A stretch of DNA of 34,936 nucleotides from Sedimentisphaerales bacterium (GCA_016928975.1 JAFGJR010000180.1:1-34936); one strand, 5' to 3'; shown: positions 9,218 through 18,501, counted from the stretch's first letter. A program made the numbers and translations. Notes: a model not told the origin generated them from the letters alone.

Positions 9218-12200
9218 TTATGGCTCGCTGTCCGGATCCACGAAGGTCGAGTAGTCGAAGGCGATCTTGATGGACTGGGCCGTATCGGTGGCGAGGACCA
9301 TGCCGACTCTGATCGCGGTGGCGCCGGCCGGCAGCGCGGCCGAGTGCCTGGAGGTCCAGGCGTCGCTGACTTGCTGCTCGAAGGCCAGCGTGTCGCCGAT
9401 GCGGCGGACGCGAAGCTCGGCCTGCGATACACTCCACGGCGCGGTTCGCAGCAGGCTCGCTATGCCCGAAGCGGCCACGCGCCGCACGGTGACCATCGTC
9501 CCATCCTCGACCCCGAACACGTAGCGGACCCGGCTGCCGGCTTCGTTCGTCTCCACGAGCACGCCGGTCACGTAATCGCCGAACACCAGGCCTCGCAAGG
9601 CCAGGCTGGTGACAAAGGCCCAATCCGTAGAGGGCGGCACCGGGCGCCAGATCAACGGGTACTTGGGCGACGTGGTGGTCAGGGGAAACGCCTGGTTATC
9701 CCACACCTGCAAGACCAGCGACCCGCTGACTTCCGTCAGCGAATAGGAGGGACCCGTGACGTAGTTGGTGCGAATCGCCACATTGTCCATGTTCCAGAAC
9801 AACTCCAGGCGTGGCTCATCGAACTCGCTGAGCCCTTCGCTTCCATAGACGATCGCGTCGCGCTGGATCGCGGTGGACAGGCCGTTGGCATCCTGGCCGG
9901 CGACCTCGATGGTGTAGACGCCGGGATGGGAGAAGGCGGCAACTGCGACCTTCTCGTCGCGGGTGTCCAGGGACGCATCGGAAGGCGTGATCGACCACGA
10001 ATACTGTAGCGGCGCACCCTCCGGATCGAAGCTGTCCGAGGCGTCCGCCGTGAGCGGCTCGATCAGAGGCAACTGCCAGGACGGCTCGGCTTTGATCGCC
10101 ATCACCGGCGGCGCGTCGCCGGTCTTTCTTACCGTGACCGTCTCCTCGTGCAGGACGGTCCCGAACTCATCCACGCCGCGCGCCGTCAGGACGTTGGTGC
10201 CGCTGTGGATAAAAATGCCCGAGAGGATCCAGGCATACTCACTGGCCCATGTGAAACGAGCTTCCGGATGGTCGGCCACTTCGACCCTGAAGACCCGCAG
10301 GGGGGCCACGCCGGTGAGCGACGCGGTATCGGCGCTGGTGGTGACCGCCTGACGGCCGCTGCCGGAGACGCTGAAAGGCATGCTCCGGCTCGAACCCAGG
10401 AAATTGTTCCCGGAGCTCTGACGACTCACAAACCAGTTGGCGTAGTTGAAGTTGAACGGGAACTGCGTGCTCGCGTCTTCCTGCAACTGCAGCCAGCAGG
10501 CGATCCGGACGGAATCGGTCGTGTAATTCTCAATGAGCCGGGTCAGGTAATGCTTGAACAGGCGCATGTTGTAGGATTTTTCCAGCCAGGGTCGGAAGCC
10601 GGCCATCCCATTGTAGAACGCCGCGCCGGAGTTGTCGAACGACCGCTTCAGATCCCAGGGGAAGAACATGAACCGTCCGTCGGTGGAGCGACGGTACATG
10701 TAGCAGTTCTTGCCGCGATCGAGCGAGAAGAAGTCCCAGGCATGGATGTAGCCTGCCACGGCACAGGCCTTCAGCAGGGCCACCGGGTCGACCAGCCGCT
10801 CAATGTCGGTCTGCGAGTAAGAGTTGGAGTACACCTTCTTGAAGAAGCTGACCAGGGCGCTGTGGTCGTCCTCGTTCTCCTTCGTGCGCTTCATCCACTC
10901 GCTGCGATAGCGGCCGGGGTTGTCGCTGCTCTTGTAGCTCCAGTCAGCGTTACGATTCCTTCGGTCCCAGTTGTCCGTGAACCACCATTCATCGTCGATC
11001 TTGTACAGCTCGCCCTCGCTGCCGTCTTCATAGGCCCGGTCGAGCATCTCATTGTGCACGGTCTCCACTTCCTCACGGACGGAGCCACTTCCACTGTTGT
11101 TCACCTTCACGACGATATACTCGTTCTCGAGGGTCGGATTGCCGAGCAGATACAGCCAGTATCGGACGATTCGGTCGTGACTCCACCAGCCGACGTCGTA
11201 GTTGCGGTACAGCATGTTCCCTCGATCGCGAAACACATTGTCCTTTGGGTATTTGAATTTGGCTCGATCCATGCTGCCGCCGCGGGTCCAGGGGCTGCCG
11301 GCGGGTCGGATTTCACCGCCGTAGATGACGTCCTTCTCGTTGATGATGATGGTCGCGTTGAAGTAATGGTTGGACAGGCGGGGGAACGCATAGCCGTAAG
11401 GAGGCGTGGCACTGTCCTGTGCGGAGATGGCCCGCAGGTCCAGCGCGGACACGACAAATCGCATCCGGCGCAAGTCCCCGGCGTTCATCGACGTATCGAT
11501 CACATACATGGCGGGTCGATCGGCGCCTTCTTTGGGTTGCCGGGTGCTCTGGCCGGTGGGGGCGGACGCCTGCACGTAGAACTGGATCACCTGACCGTTC
11601 TGGCCGTACTCGGTGAGTTCGGCCGTGTAGATTCCGTCGCCGGCGTGTTCATCGCCGCCCGACGTGCCGTCGTCGTACATGGGCTTGCTGGCCCAGGTGC
11701 CGCTGCCGGCGTTGTTATCCAGGCGATGGAACAGCAGGACCTGTGGCGAAGGCGTCTGGGATGTCACGTGAGCCGTCAGGCGCACCGTCTGGTGGGCGGC
11801 GGGCACGGCCGGGTCGTGCATGAGCCCGTCCACCTGCGGAGCCGCCGTTGCGACGAAGCGGGAGTTTCGCAATCCGGGCGTTCCGGTGCCTGCGGCCACC
11901 GGCAGCGAGATGCTCGTGGCGATGCTGTGGTCCCAGGTCTCCAGGACCAGGCGTGACGCCCCCGACACCCAGCGGGCGTCAAAGCTGACCTCATACGTCT
12001 GGTTGGCCTGCATCGCGGTGACGTCAATCTCCACGCGGTTGGGCCGGTTGTCGCCGTGGCCGTCGGAGATGATGTGGAATTCCCCGTTGCTGATGTAGCT
12101 GGCGTAGTGGGTGCCCTGGGCGAGCCAGCCGTTGGCGCTGCGACCGTCGGTGGACATCCTGTCCCCGTTGAGGATCAGGTTGGGTCCCGTGCGATTCAGG

Positions 12201-14659
12201 CGGACCTGGATGTTCTTCAAGATCACGTGGCTGTCGCCCACCAGGTAGAAGTGCAGCTCCTTGTAATCGGTGGTGGAGCCCATCGTCGTCAATTGCCGGA
12301 AGACGTCCGAGTAGCTGTAGTGCTCGAAGGGCATCGTGTTCGACTCGTCGCTGTCGAACCAGGCGGAGGCCAGGCTGTTGTCCATCGAGGGATTTTGCAG
12401 CTCCATGCTGCCGCCGCCTCCATTGGCGAAGTTGGGCCAGTTGCCGCCGGTAAGATAGTCCACTTCGTCGGCCGTGTTGCCCCATCGATCGACCAGCCGG
12501 ATGGCTTCGCCCCGGTTGCTCAACTGGCCGTCCCAGTCGCCCACGACCGGGATGTTGCCATAGATCGCGCGCACCCAGTTGGCGTCGGCGGCAACGACCA
12601 GGCAGCCATCCCGCTGGATCGTCGTGCCGGCAGGGATCGTGAAGCTGATACCATCGACAAATTGCCAGCCTGAGACATCCACGGCCGTGGTGCCGCGATT
12701 GTACAGCTCGATGAACTCGCCCGACGGCTCATTTGACGGCGGGTCGTACATGATCTCATTGATGACGATGTCGGTGTTCCTCGCCGGGTTGTTGGCCGCT
12801 CCGCGGGTGCTCTGTGTCGAGGCGTACCAGTCGTCCGAGCCCTGCGGGAACGCCTGGAGGCAGTCTCCCACTGCCGGCCACTCGAAGACCCTCGCGGACA
12901 GGACCGAGTTCGTGGAGCTCGCCACGAACAGCGAGACCTCGCCGGCGGAAACGGGGAAGGCGACATCCTGCGTGGCATAGCCGCCAACCGGTATCGACCC
13001 GCTGAGCGGCACCCTATCCGACAGGTCGGCCCTGGACGCCAGGAACAGGCCGTCCAGCGGGACGACTTCGTCGCCGTTATTGTAGATCTCCACCCAATCG
13101 ACCTTTCTGGAGGCGTTGAAGTGGATTTCATTCAAATGAACCTCGGCGGCGATGTTGCTCTGGCTGGCGTTCACCGTGCCGCGAGTGGGCTCCGTGAAGA
13201 GGAACCAGGAGGTGCCCCCGGTGGGCTTACGGCCGAGGGAGCGGCCGTCCATCGGCAGGACGGCATTGATCGCGTTGATGACCGTGACACCGTCGGGAGC
13301 GACCAGATAGACCCTCACCGGGCTGGTCAGGGCCAGACCGGACTCGGTGAAGCCCACGCTGCCCAGGCCGCCCGCCGGAATCATGACATCCGTCGTGATG
13401 CGGAACTTCCGCAGCTCGGCCGGGTCGTCCGTGAGATAGTGGTCGCGCAGGTGGACCGCAACGGCTCCGGGATTGTGAATCTCCACGAATCCGACCCCGG
13501 CCACGTCCGGCAACACCTCGTTGATCTGGAGACTCGGCTGGGTCGGCACCGAGATATTCAGACGCATCCCGAAGACGACATCGGAGCTGGTGTTGTTGGT
13601 CTGATGAATCTCGACCGCCAGGACATTCGTGCCGTTGACAAGGGCCGATCCACTGGCGGTGATGACGCTCAGCTCTTCGACGGCGTCGCTAACGGTGCGC
13701 CCGGCGGCCGTGGCAAAGGTGACGGTTCCGGAAGGCATGCCGGACCTGCCGATTTCCTGGCCGTTCAAGTAGTACACGGCGCCGTCGTCCAGGACCTGAT
13801 CGATGGTCATCGTTACGCCCTTGAGGCTGCCGTTGTACGTGAAACTCGTGCGGACGTAGTAGGTCAACTGTTGCGAGCTCGTGAACGGCGTGTGAATTCC
13901 CGGCGCCGGCAGGGATGAGTTCTCAAACCCGAACATCCCCGGCCCTTGCGGCCATGCGCTATCGTCAAAGGCCGGTGCTCGCCATGCGGTGCCCAGGTCC
14001 TCATTCTCGTCATTGTATCTCCAGATGTCCCCGTAGTTCACGAAGGGGATCCCTGCGATGAGGTTGACTTCGGGATTGTCGACAGGCGTCTCCGCTGCTT
14101 GCACCTGCTCACTGCCGGGCGTGCCGCCCGGACGGGCGCTGAGGGTCCAGTTTCGCCAGTCATCGATCTTCCCGTCGGGATTGCGGAGCACCAGCGAATG
14201 ACCGGTTCCGTCCGCCGCGGGAGACCACCGGCCGCGGTCATTGTATTCCACGGTACAGACCAGTGTCCCGTTCTTGTCCCGGAGCGTAATGCGTTCCCCG
14301 CCGTTCTTCAGATTGCCTTCCCACGGCCCGAAGACGCGCGCCGTGGGGGGCACGTTGTAGGCGGCCCGCAACGCCGCCTCCTCTACGGAACTCAACACGA
14401 TCCGCTCGAACGGTTTCAGAAACGTCTGCTCCGGTGCGTCGGCGGAGAATGACGGAAAGGTGTGGTCGACGCCGTCGCTCACCCGCCACTCCGCGATGTC
14501 CATGGGCGTGGCGGTGTTGTTGTAGACCTCAATGTACTCCGGCAGCGTGCCCGCGGGATGGTACATGATCTCGCTGAATACGACCTGCTCAGCCTGGACG
14601 CCGGGCACCCCGATCAGCAACACAAGCGGTAACGCTACAATCCGGCACAGACCCTTCAT
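9218..14659 (-). CDS. Giant secreted lamin-tail / CotH-kinase-like protein
   Basis: The product has 1813 residues. ATG 14659 is chosen because GGAGG lies seven bases upstream and a signal peptide follows (MKGLCRIVALPLVLLIGVPGVQA). Four lamin-tail-type domains are visible by their 'NEI.Y.P...E.IE.YN' openings, starting near residues 25, 390, 510 and 625. Carbohydrate-module-like beta domains lie between them. A CotH-like kinase fold spans about 1070-1376, with FFPWDLKRSFDN as its likely metal-binding motif. A PKD-like domain (about 1518-1596) and a beta-sandwich C-terminus follow. Such proteins are common in planctomycetes and are thought to act at the cell surface; the substrate is unknown. 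A TATAAT box lies at 14776-14781. No frameshift was seen. Confidence 0.87.
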   Translation of the reverse strand: MKGLCRIVALPLVLLIGVPGVQAEQVVFSEIMYHPAGTLPEYIEVYNNTATPMDIAEWRVSDGVDHTFPSFSADAPEQTFLKPFERIVLSSVEEAALRAAYNVPPTARVFGPWEGNLKNGGERITLRDKNGTLVCTVEYNDRGRWSPAADGTGHSLVLRNPDGKIDDWRNWTLSARPGGTPGSEQVQAAETPVDNPEVNLIAGIPFVNYGDIWRYNDENEDLGTAWRAPAFDDSAWPQGPGMFGFENSSLPAPGIHTPFTSSQQLTYYVRTSFTYNGSLKGVTMTIDQVLDDGAVYYLNGQEIGRSGMPSGTVTFATAAGRTVSDAVEELSVITASGSALVNGTNVLAVEIHQTNNTSSDVVFGMRLNISVPTQPSLQINEVLPDVAGVGFVEIHNPGAVAVHLRDHYLTDDPAELRKFRITTDVMIPAGGLGSVGFTESGLALTSPVRVYLVAPDGVTVINAINAVLPMDGRSLGRKPTGGTSWFLFTEPTRGTVNASQSNIAAEVHLNEIHFNASRKVDWVEIYNNGDEVVPLDGLFLASRADLSDRVPLSGSIPVGGYATQDVAFPVSAGEVSLFVASSTNSVLSARVFEWPAVGDCLQAFPQGSDDWYASTQSTRGAANNPARNTDIVINEIMYDPPSNEPSGEFIELYNRGTTAVDVSGWQFVDGISFTIPAGTTIQRDGCLVVAADANWVRAIYGNIPVVGDWDGQLSNRGEAIRLVDRWGNTADEVDYLTGGNWPNFANGGGGSMELQNPSMDNSLASAWFDSDESNTMPFEHYSYSDVFRQLTTMGSTTDYKELHFYLVGDSHVILKNIQVRLNRTGPNLILNGDRMSTDGRSANGWLAQGTHYASYISNGEFHIISDGHGDNRPNRVEIDVTAMQANQTYEVSFDARWVSGASRLVLETWDHSIATSISLPVAAGTGTPGLRNSRFVATAAPQVDGLMHDPAVPAAHQTVRLTAHVTSQTPSPQVLLFHRLDNNAGSGTWASKPMYDDGTSGGDEHAGDGIYTAELTEYGQNGQVIQFYVQASAPTGQSTRQPKEGADRPAMYVIDTSMNAGDLRRMRFVVSALDLRAISAQDSATPPYGYAFPRLSNHYFNATIIINEKDVIYGGEIRPAGSPWTRGGSMDRAKFKYPKDNVFRDRGNMLYRNYDVGWWSHDRIVRYWLYLLGNPTLENEYIVVKVNNSGSGSVREEVETVHNEMLDRAYEDGSEGELYKIDDEWWFTDNWDRRNRNADWSYKSSDNPGRYRSEWMKRTKENEDDHSALVSFFKKVYSNSYSQTDIERLVDPVALLKACAVAGYIHAWDFFSLDRGKNCYMYRRSTDGRFMFFPWDLKRSFDNSGAAFYNGMAGFRPWLEKSYNMRLFKHYLTRLIENYTTDSVRIACWLQLQEDASTQFPFNFNYANWFVSRQSSGNNFLGSSRSMPFSVSGSGRQAVTTSADTASLTGVAPLRVFRVEVADHPEARFTWASEYAWILSGIFIHSGTNVLTARGVDEFGTVLHEETVTVRKTGDAPPVMAIKAEPSWQLPLIEPLTADASDSFDPEGAPLQYSWSITPSDASLDTRDEKVAVAAFSHPGVYTIEVAGQDANGLSTAIQRDAIVYGSEGLSEFDEPRLELFWNMDNVAIRTNYVTGPSYSLTEVSGSLVLQVWDNQAFPLTTTSPKYPLIWRPVPPSTDWAFVTSLALRGLVFGDYVTGVLVETNEAGSRVRYVFGVEDGTMVTVRRVAASGIASLLRTAPWSVSQAELRVRRIGDTLAFEQQVSDAWTSRHSAALPAGATAIRVGMVLATDTAQSIKIAFDYSTFVDPDSEP

Positions 14660-14775
14660 CAGTTGTCCTCCAATTTCCACGTCGCCGGCGCGAACATGGC
14701 CCGGTAAGACACGCCAGGTGTCCCAGTAAACAGCCCCATCATCTCCAGCCAGGAGTGGCTGATCCTTACAAGACC

Positions 14776-14781
14776 ATTATA
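14776..14781 (-). promoter_or_regulatory. Possible -10 box for the lamin-tail/CotH gene
   Basis: A perfect TATAAT is read on the minus strand, about 117 bases upstream of the ATG at 14659. No good -35 is seen at the usual distance, so the call is weak. Confidence 0.3.
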
Positions 14782-14895
14782 CCACAGATCGCGGGCGGCG
14801 CAGCGGGAATCTGTCCCTCAGACCCGATTGTTTCCATGCGGTCCGCCTGCGTGGCCTGAGAGCCCCTAACGGAATGGCGACAGTGGTTTCTCTCT

Positions 14896-14923
14896 TGTCA
14901 CCCCTGCTTTCGCAGGAATGACA
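14896..14923. repeat. REP-like palindrome with CCTGC/GCAGG stem
   Basis: Outer arms TGTCA/TGACA enclose CCTGC-TTTC-GCAGG, separated by a CC/AA mismatch. This resembles the widespread 'CCTGCGAAAGCAGG' dispersed repeat. It lies 58 bases downstream of the cytochrome gene stop and has no T-run, so it is not a standard terminator. Confidence 0.65.
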
Positions 14924-14980
14924 TCAAGGCGGTCTGCCGGCGCGCGGTCATTGTGTCACAGACTCCAGGGCATTCCTCCT

Positions 14981-15508
14981 CTACTCCAGGAGTTTGCCGG
15001 TGCATTTGTCCCACTCAATGCTGCGCGCCTTCATCCGATGCTCCGTGCCGTGGCAATCGGTACAGTGCCTGGGGGCGTGCTCGTCCGAGGAGGGCGTCTC
15101 CAGAACGCTCACGTTCGCCTGCAAAATCGGTTGGTGGCTCTCGACCTGCTGAATCTCGTGCCTGGGGTGGCACATCATGCAGGTCGGGTTGATTCGCTGT
15201 TTCGGGTACATCAGCTCGGGCGAGGTGATATTGGCCTCATCCGAGCGGTGGCGAAACGACTCGCCGTGGCATCGCTCGCAGCCGATCCCGGCGGCCTTGT
15301 GCATCACGACGAGGGGCTCCTCGTCAAAATCGACGTGACACGCCTTGCAGAACGGATTGGCGACAAAGGAGGCCGCCGGCGCGCCGCCGGCAGCGCCCGG
15401 CGAGGCGGCCCGATTGTCCTGCTTGAGCGAGCAGCTTGCCACGGCAACGATCAACCCGGCTGCGATGAGGATGGCGCGCGCCGTCCCCGGTCTTCTCTTC
15501 TCTCTCAT
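14981..15508 (-). CDS. Tetraheme c-type cytochrome lipoprotein
   Basis: The 175-residue product carries four CxxCH heme-attachment motifs at Cys54, Cys77, Cys110 and Cys149, each followed by His (58, 81, 114, 153). Several other His residues (for example 70 and 87) could be distal ligands. The N-terminus is a basic stretch and hydrophobic helix ending VAVASC at Cys26, a convincing lipobox, so it should be anchored in a membrane facing the periplasm. ATG 15508 is preferred over the in-frame GTG at 15523, which overlaps the only GGGAGG. It is the last gene of a three-gene operon, 51 bases after the aldo/keto reductase-like gene. A role in electron transfer is general family knowledge; its partner is inferred from context only. 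Confidence 0.85.
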   Translation of the reverse strand: MREKRRPGTARAILIAAGLIVAVASCSLKQDNRAASPGAAGGAPAASFVANPFCKACHVDFDEEPLVVMHKAAGIGCERCHGESFRHRSDEANITSPELMYPKQRINPTCMMCHPRHEIQQVESHQPILQANVSVLETPSSDEHAPRHCTDCHGTEHRMKARSIEWDKCTGKLLE

Positions 15509-15559
15509 TACGGTCTCGTGCACCTCCCACGAAGCTGATGCGAGTGCCGGGGTTTCTGA

Positions 15560-16678
15560 CTACACGTACTCCCACGTCTTGAGCCACTGGTAGTCCGCCG
15601 GCAGTCTCGCCCATGCGCGGTCCATGGCCTGCTCCAGTTCCATGGCCTCGACTGCATCCAGCTCGCGTGGCTCCTGGACCGCCTTGACCATGTTGTCCAC
15701 CTGGTGTGTGTTGATCAGGCCTGGTATCGGGGCGGTGATGGCATTGGTCGCGAGAATGTAGCGGATCGCCATGCGGGCCATCCGGTCGTCTTCCTGGGCC
15801 TGCGGACTGTCCAGCGAGCCGTCGCCTCTGAACAGGGCGTTGCTGGAGAACGGCTTGATGCCGAACACGCCGACGTCGTGCTGCTTGACCGTGGCGAACA
15901 GGCTGTCGGTCGGGGCGACCTTGCTCTTGGCGGTGTACGGCGTCACGACCACCTGCACGATGTCCGGACGGGTCTCGATCATCCGCTTGATGTGCGGACG
16001 GTCGTGCGAGGACAGGCCCGTGAAGCGGCACTTGCCCTGCTTGCGGGCGGTCTCGAGGGCCTTCATCATCTGTTCCACTTCCGCGTCCGTGTGCAGGCCG
16101 CTCTGCTCGTGCATCGTGATCCGCCACAGATCGACGTAATCGAGCTTCGCTTCCTTCATGCCCTTGTCCAGCGTTCCCAGCAGCGCCTCGGCGGTACGGA
16201 ACTTCGGGTTTCGCATCTCCTCCTGGTACCAGGAGAAGGCCAGGAACATGCTGTCGCGCCGGCCTCGCAGCGCCTCCGCGTATGTCAGGACTTCCTCTTT
16301 TGTGCAAGCGTCGATGTGGTTGATCCCCGATTCGATGCAGCGTGTGACCACGTCGCGTCGATTCTTCTTGAAGGCCTCATCGTCGAGGTTGGCGGCAAGA
16401 AAGTTGTCACCCTTGAAGGCACTGGGTACAATCTTGTTGACCCGCTTCCAGTGCCCGCCCATGCAGACAGCGGAGACCCACAAGCCGGTTCTGCCCAGAC
16501 GGTGGTACTCCATCTTGGGATTGTAGCTGCGGGTTTTTGTCACTTCCTGTGCGTGGACCTGGTCTGCCATCGCACCGAGTCCGACGGTAACACCGGCTGC
16601 CGTGGCGACTCCATCCCGCATGAACTCCCGTCGTGTCAGACTGTCAAATCTGCTCGGTTGCTCGCTCGTGCTGTTCAT
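15560..16678 (-). CDS. Tat-exported aldo/keto reductase-like protein with a degenerate active site
   Basis: The 372-residue protein starts at ATG 16678, with AAGGAG six bases upstream. A twin-arginine signal (LTRREFMR, Arg16-Arg17) and hydrophobic stretch lead to an AKR (beta/alpha)8 barrel that opens MEYHRLGRTGLWVSAVCMGG. The barrel Asp (GINHIDA) and a His (WRITMHE) of the usual tetrad are visible. The region that normally carries the catalytic Tyr reads DACTKEEVLTYAEAL, and the 'LATK' Lys strand reads MFLAFSWY, so Tyr and Lys appear lost or moved. It sits 10 bases downstream of a Tat TIM-barrel gene and upstream of a cytochrome, suggesting a periplasmic sugar-oxidation unit. Fold confidence is high; enzymatic activity is uncertain. 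Confidence 0.82.
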   Translation of the reverse strand: MNSTSEQPSRFDSLTRREFMRDGVATAAGVTVGLGAMADQVHAQEVTKTRSYNPKMEYHRLGRTGLWVSAVCMGGHWKRVNKIVPSAFKGDNFLAANLDDEAFKKNRRDVVTRCIESGINHIDACTKEEVLTYAEALRGRRDSMFLAFSWYQEEMRNPKFRTAEALLGTLDKGMKEAKLDYVDLWRITMHEQSGLHTDAEVEQMMKALETARKQGKCRFTGLSSHDRPHIKRMIETRPDIVQVVVTPYTAKSKVAPTDSLFATVKQHDVGVFGIKPFSSNALFRGDGSLDSPQAQEDDRMARMAIRYILATNAITAPIPGLINTHQVDNMVKAVQEPRELDAVEAMELEQAMDRAWARLPADYQWLKTWEYV

Positions 16679-16688
16679 GGTCTGCTCC

Positions 16689-17597
16689 TTACGATCTGTT
16701 GTCTCGAATCGCCTGTAGATTTGTCGTCTGATGGATGCGGACAAAGCAACTCTTCAGGTAATCGCGTGCTGTCACCAGGTTCTTCATCATGATGTCTGTC
16801 CCCGGGTGGCCGTGCATGAACGGATTGACGTATCCTCGATAGCGTATTTGCGCCAGAGCCTCGATCCACGGCGTCATATCGGTCGGACCGACGCCAGGAA
16901 GCTGTTTCACGTCCGGCTGGTTCTGCCACGCGTAGAAGAACAGCAACTGTTGTCCGCAGATACGAATCGCCTCGGGTATGGAGGCTCTGAGCGTCTGGAG
17001 GTGGTAGGGGGCCAGTGCGATCCCCAATCGCGGCGAGGTGTTCGTATCGACGAATGCTTTGAGGGAGTCGAGCGAGTCCAGCAGGGCCTGCCCGTGGTTC
17101 TCGATGGCCAGATATGAGTTGTGCTTCTCCGCCAACTCAACGGACGGCTTGAGAGCCTCGATGAATTGCCGCATCCGGGCGCTCAGTTCCTCAGGCTTGC
17201 ACGGGCCGCCGCTGCCCTGGATGGCCACGCCGCCGCCGGCTCTGCCCAGCAGCTCCGCATATTGCCCATAGCCGCCCTGGTAGACGGAGAAGGCAAACAG
17301 CTTGAGCTTGTGCCCGGCGAGCAGGTCCTTCAATCCCTGGGCCCCAAGCCGTGACGCGACATCGTCCAGGTGCGGGCAGCCCTCGTGAGCCGACCAGATG
17401 TCAATGGCCTCAAAGCCCAGTCTCGCGATCCTCTCGCACGCCTTCTCGATGGGCAGCTCGCTGAAGTGGATGGACGAGGTGGACAGTCGCATCTGCCAGG
17501 GGGACGGATCGTCGGTCGGCGATGCTGCGAATCCTCGTGATGCTGCAAAGATCCCCGCGAGTTGCAGGAAGCTGCGTCGACCGATTGAGTCATTCAT
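16689..17597 (-). CDS. Tat-exported sugar phosphate isomerase/epimerase-like TIM barrel
   Basis: The 302-residue product starts at ATG 17597, with GAGG six bases upstream. It begins with a Tat signal (IGRRSFLQLAG, Arg7-Arg8). The rest resembles the xylose-isomerase-like (AP endonuclease 2) TIM barrel: a 'CERIARLGFEAIDIW' first helix, a YLAIENHG strand with the metal-binding Glu and His, and further acidic or His positions such as PFMHGHPG. Members of this family isomerise or epimerise sugars and polyols. Export by Tat implies folding with a cofactor or metal before transport. It is the first gene of the operon with the AKR-like and tetraheme genes and is divergent from an MBL-fold gene. The exact substrate cannot be read from sequence. 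Confidence 0.82.
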   Translation of the reverse strand: MNDSIGRRSFLQLAGIFAASRGFAASPTDDPSPWQMRLSTSSIHFSELPIEKACERIARLGFEAIDIWSAHEGCPHLDDVASRLGAQGLKDLLAGHKLKLFAFSVYQGGYGQYAELLGRAGGGVAIQGSGGPCKPEELSARMRQFIEALKPSVELAEKHNSYLAIENHGQALLDSLDSLKAFVDTNTSPRLGIALAPYHLQTLRASIPEAIRICGQQLLFFYAWQNQPDVKQLPGVGPTDMTPWIEALAQIRYRGYVNPFMHGHPGTDIMMKNLVTARDYLKSCFVRIHQTTNLQAIRDNRS

Positions 17598-17687
17598 AAG
17601 ACGCCTCGTTTGCTGCCGTTCCTGTGCTGCGGACCCGACGGCCCGTCCAGAGTAACCGACGAGTCACGATTCCACAAGCGTTGATTC

Positions 17688-17715
17688 TTGCCCCGATGAT
17701 TCGGGGCCATATAAT
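17688..17715 (+). promoter_or_regulatory. Putative promoter with a hairpin spacer for the MBL gene
   Basis: A perfect TATAAT lies at 17710-17715, with TTGCCC at 17688-17693 and a spacer of 16. The spacer contains the inverted repeat CCCCGA-TGAT-TCGGGG (17691-17706), which could be an operator. The first ATG (17722) lies six bases after the -10 box, so the message may be leaderless. Confidence 0.5.
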
Positions 17716-17721
17716 GCTGGC

Positions 17722-18501
17722 ATGCATTCGATGGCCCAGGAGCAGAACTCGACCTCGGTCCCTACGTGGGACGCGCTGACGATCACGGTCGTTCACGACA
17801 ACTATCCGTGTGTCGGCTCGCTGAAGTGCGCCTGGGGTTTCTCCGCCCTTGTCACGGGGCTCCGGCAGACGATCCTGTTCGATACCGGCAGCGACGGGAC
17901 GCTTCTGCTGGAGAACATGGCCGCCCTGCAAATCGAGCCGTCGCGCATCGACACCGTCGTGCTCTCGCACATTCACGGCGATCACACCGGCGGGCTGGCC
18001 GGCTTCCTGGGGGCCAGCGCCCGGGTCGAGGTTTACCTGCCCCGGCGCTTTCCGGCCGGCGTCAAGGAGGTTGTGCGAGGGTACGGAGCGACCGTCATCG
18101 AGGTAGCAGGGCCGCAGGAGATTCGCCCCAACGTGTATACGACCGGAGTCATGGGCCGACTCGTCAAGGAGCAGGCCCTGGTCGTCCGCACCCAACGCGG
18201 CCTCGTCGTTCTCACCGGCTGCGCACATCCCGGCGTCGCCAGAATGGTGGAGAGGGTCAAGAGCCTGCACCCGGAGAATATCCTGCTCGTGATGGGCGGG
18301 TTCCATCTGGAATGGGCCACCGCAGGGAAAGTGGAGGAGATCATCGCCGTCTTCAAGAGTCACGGCGTTCAATACGTTGCGCCGACCCATTGCTCCGGCG
18401 AGAGGGCCAAACAGTTGTTCCAGCAGCGCTACGGCGCGGGCTACATCGAGGCAGGGGTGGGCAAGACCCTCTCCGTTGGCGATCTGCCGGTCAGGAACTG
18501 A
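17722..18501 (+). CDS. Metallo-beta-lactamase-fold hydrolase (COG1237-like)
   Basis: The 259-residue cytoplasmic protein has the metal-binding signature SHIHGDHTGG (His83, His85, Asp87, His88). Later GCAHPG and GGFHLEW histidines complete a binuclear site. The order of motifs and the GCAHPG loop fit the dihydropterin-6-methyl-RFA-P-synthase-like subgroup, whose physiological substrates are mostly unknown. Two in-frame ATGs (17722 and 17731) exist and neither has a clear ribosome site; the -10 box directly upstream favours leaderless translation from 17722. The gene is divergent from the Tat operon. Its 3' end overlaps, on the other strand, a truncated gene remnant (18441-18689). Confidence 0.85.
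   Translation: MHSMAQEQNSTSVPTWDALTITVVHDNYPCVGSLKCAWGFSALVTGLRQTILFDTGSDGTLLLENMAALQIEPSRIDTVVLSHIHGDHTGGLAGFLGASARVEVYLPRRFPAGVKEVVRGYGATVIEVAGPQEIRPNVYTTGVMGRLVKEQALVVRTQRGLVVLTGCAHPGVARMVERVKSLHPENILLVMGGFHLEWATAGKVEEIIAVFKSHGVQYVAPTHCSGERAKQLFQQRYGAGYIEAGVGKTLSVGDLPVRN

Larger units (their letters stand above)
14660..14980. other. 321-bp intergenic region between the CotH-like and cytochrome genes
   Basis: I see no credible gene here. It holds the ribosome site and possible -10 box of the CotH-like gene and the palindrome at 14896-14923. The remainder shows no feature I recognise. Confidence 0.6.

Noticed and set aside
10148..11956. Plus-strand ORF of about 600 codons opposite the CotH-like gene
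   Set aside because: It is the antisense shadow of an intact multidomain gene, without ribosome site or domains.
14896..14923. Palindrome as a rho-independent terminator of the cytochrome operon
   Set aside because: There is no U-run on either side, and the sequence fits a dispersed REP-like repeat.
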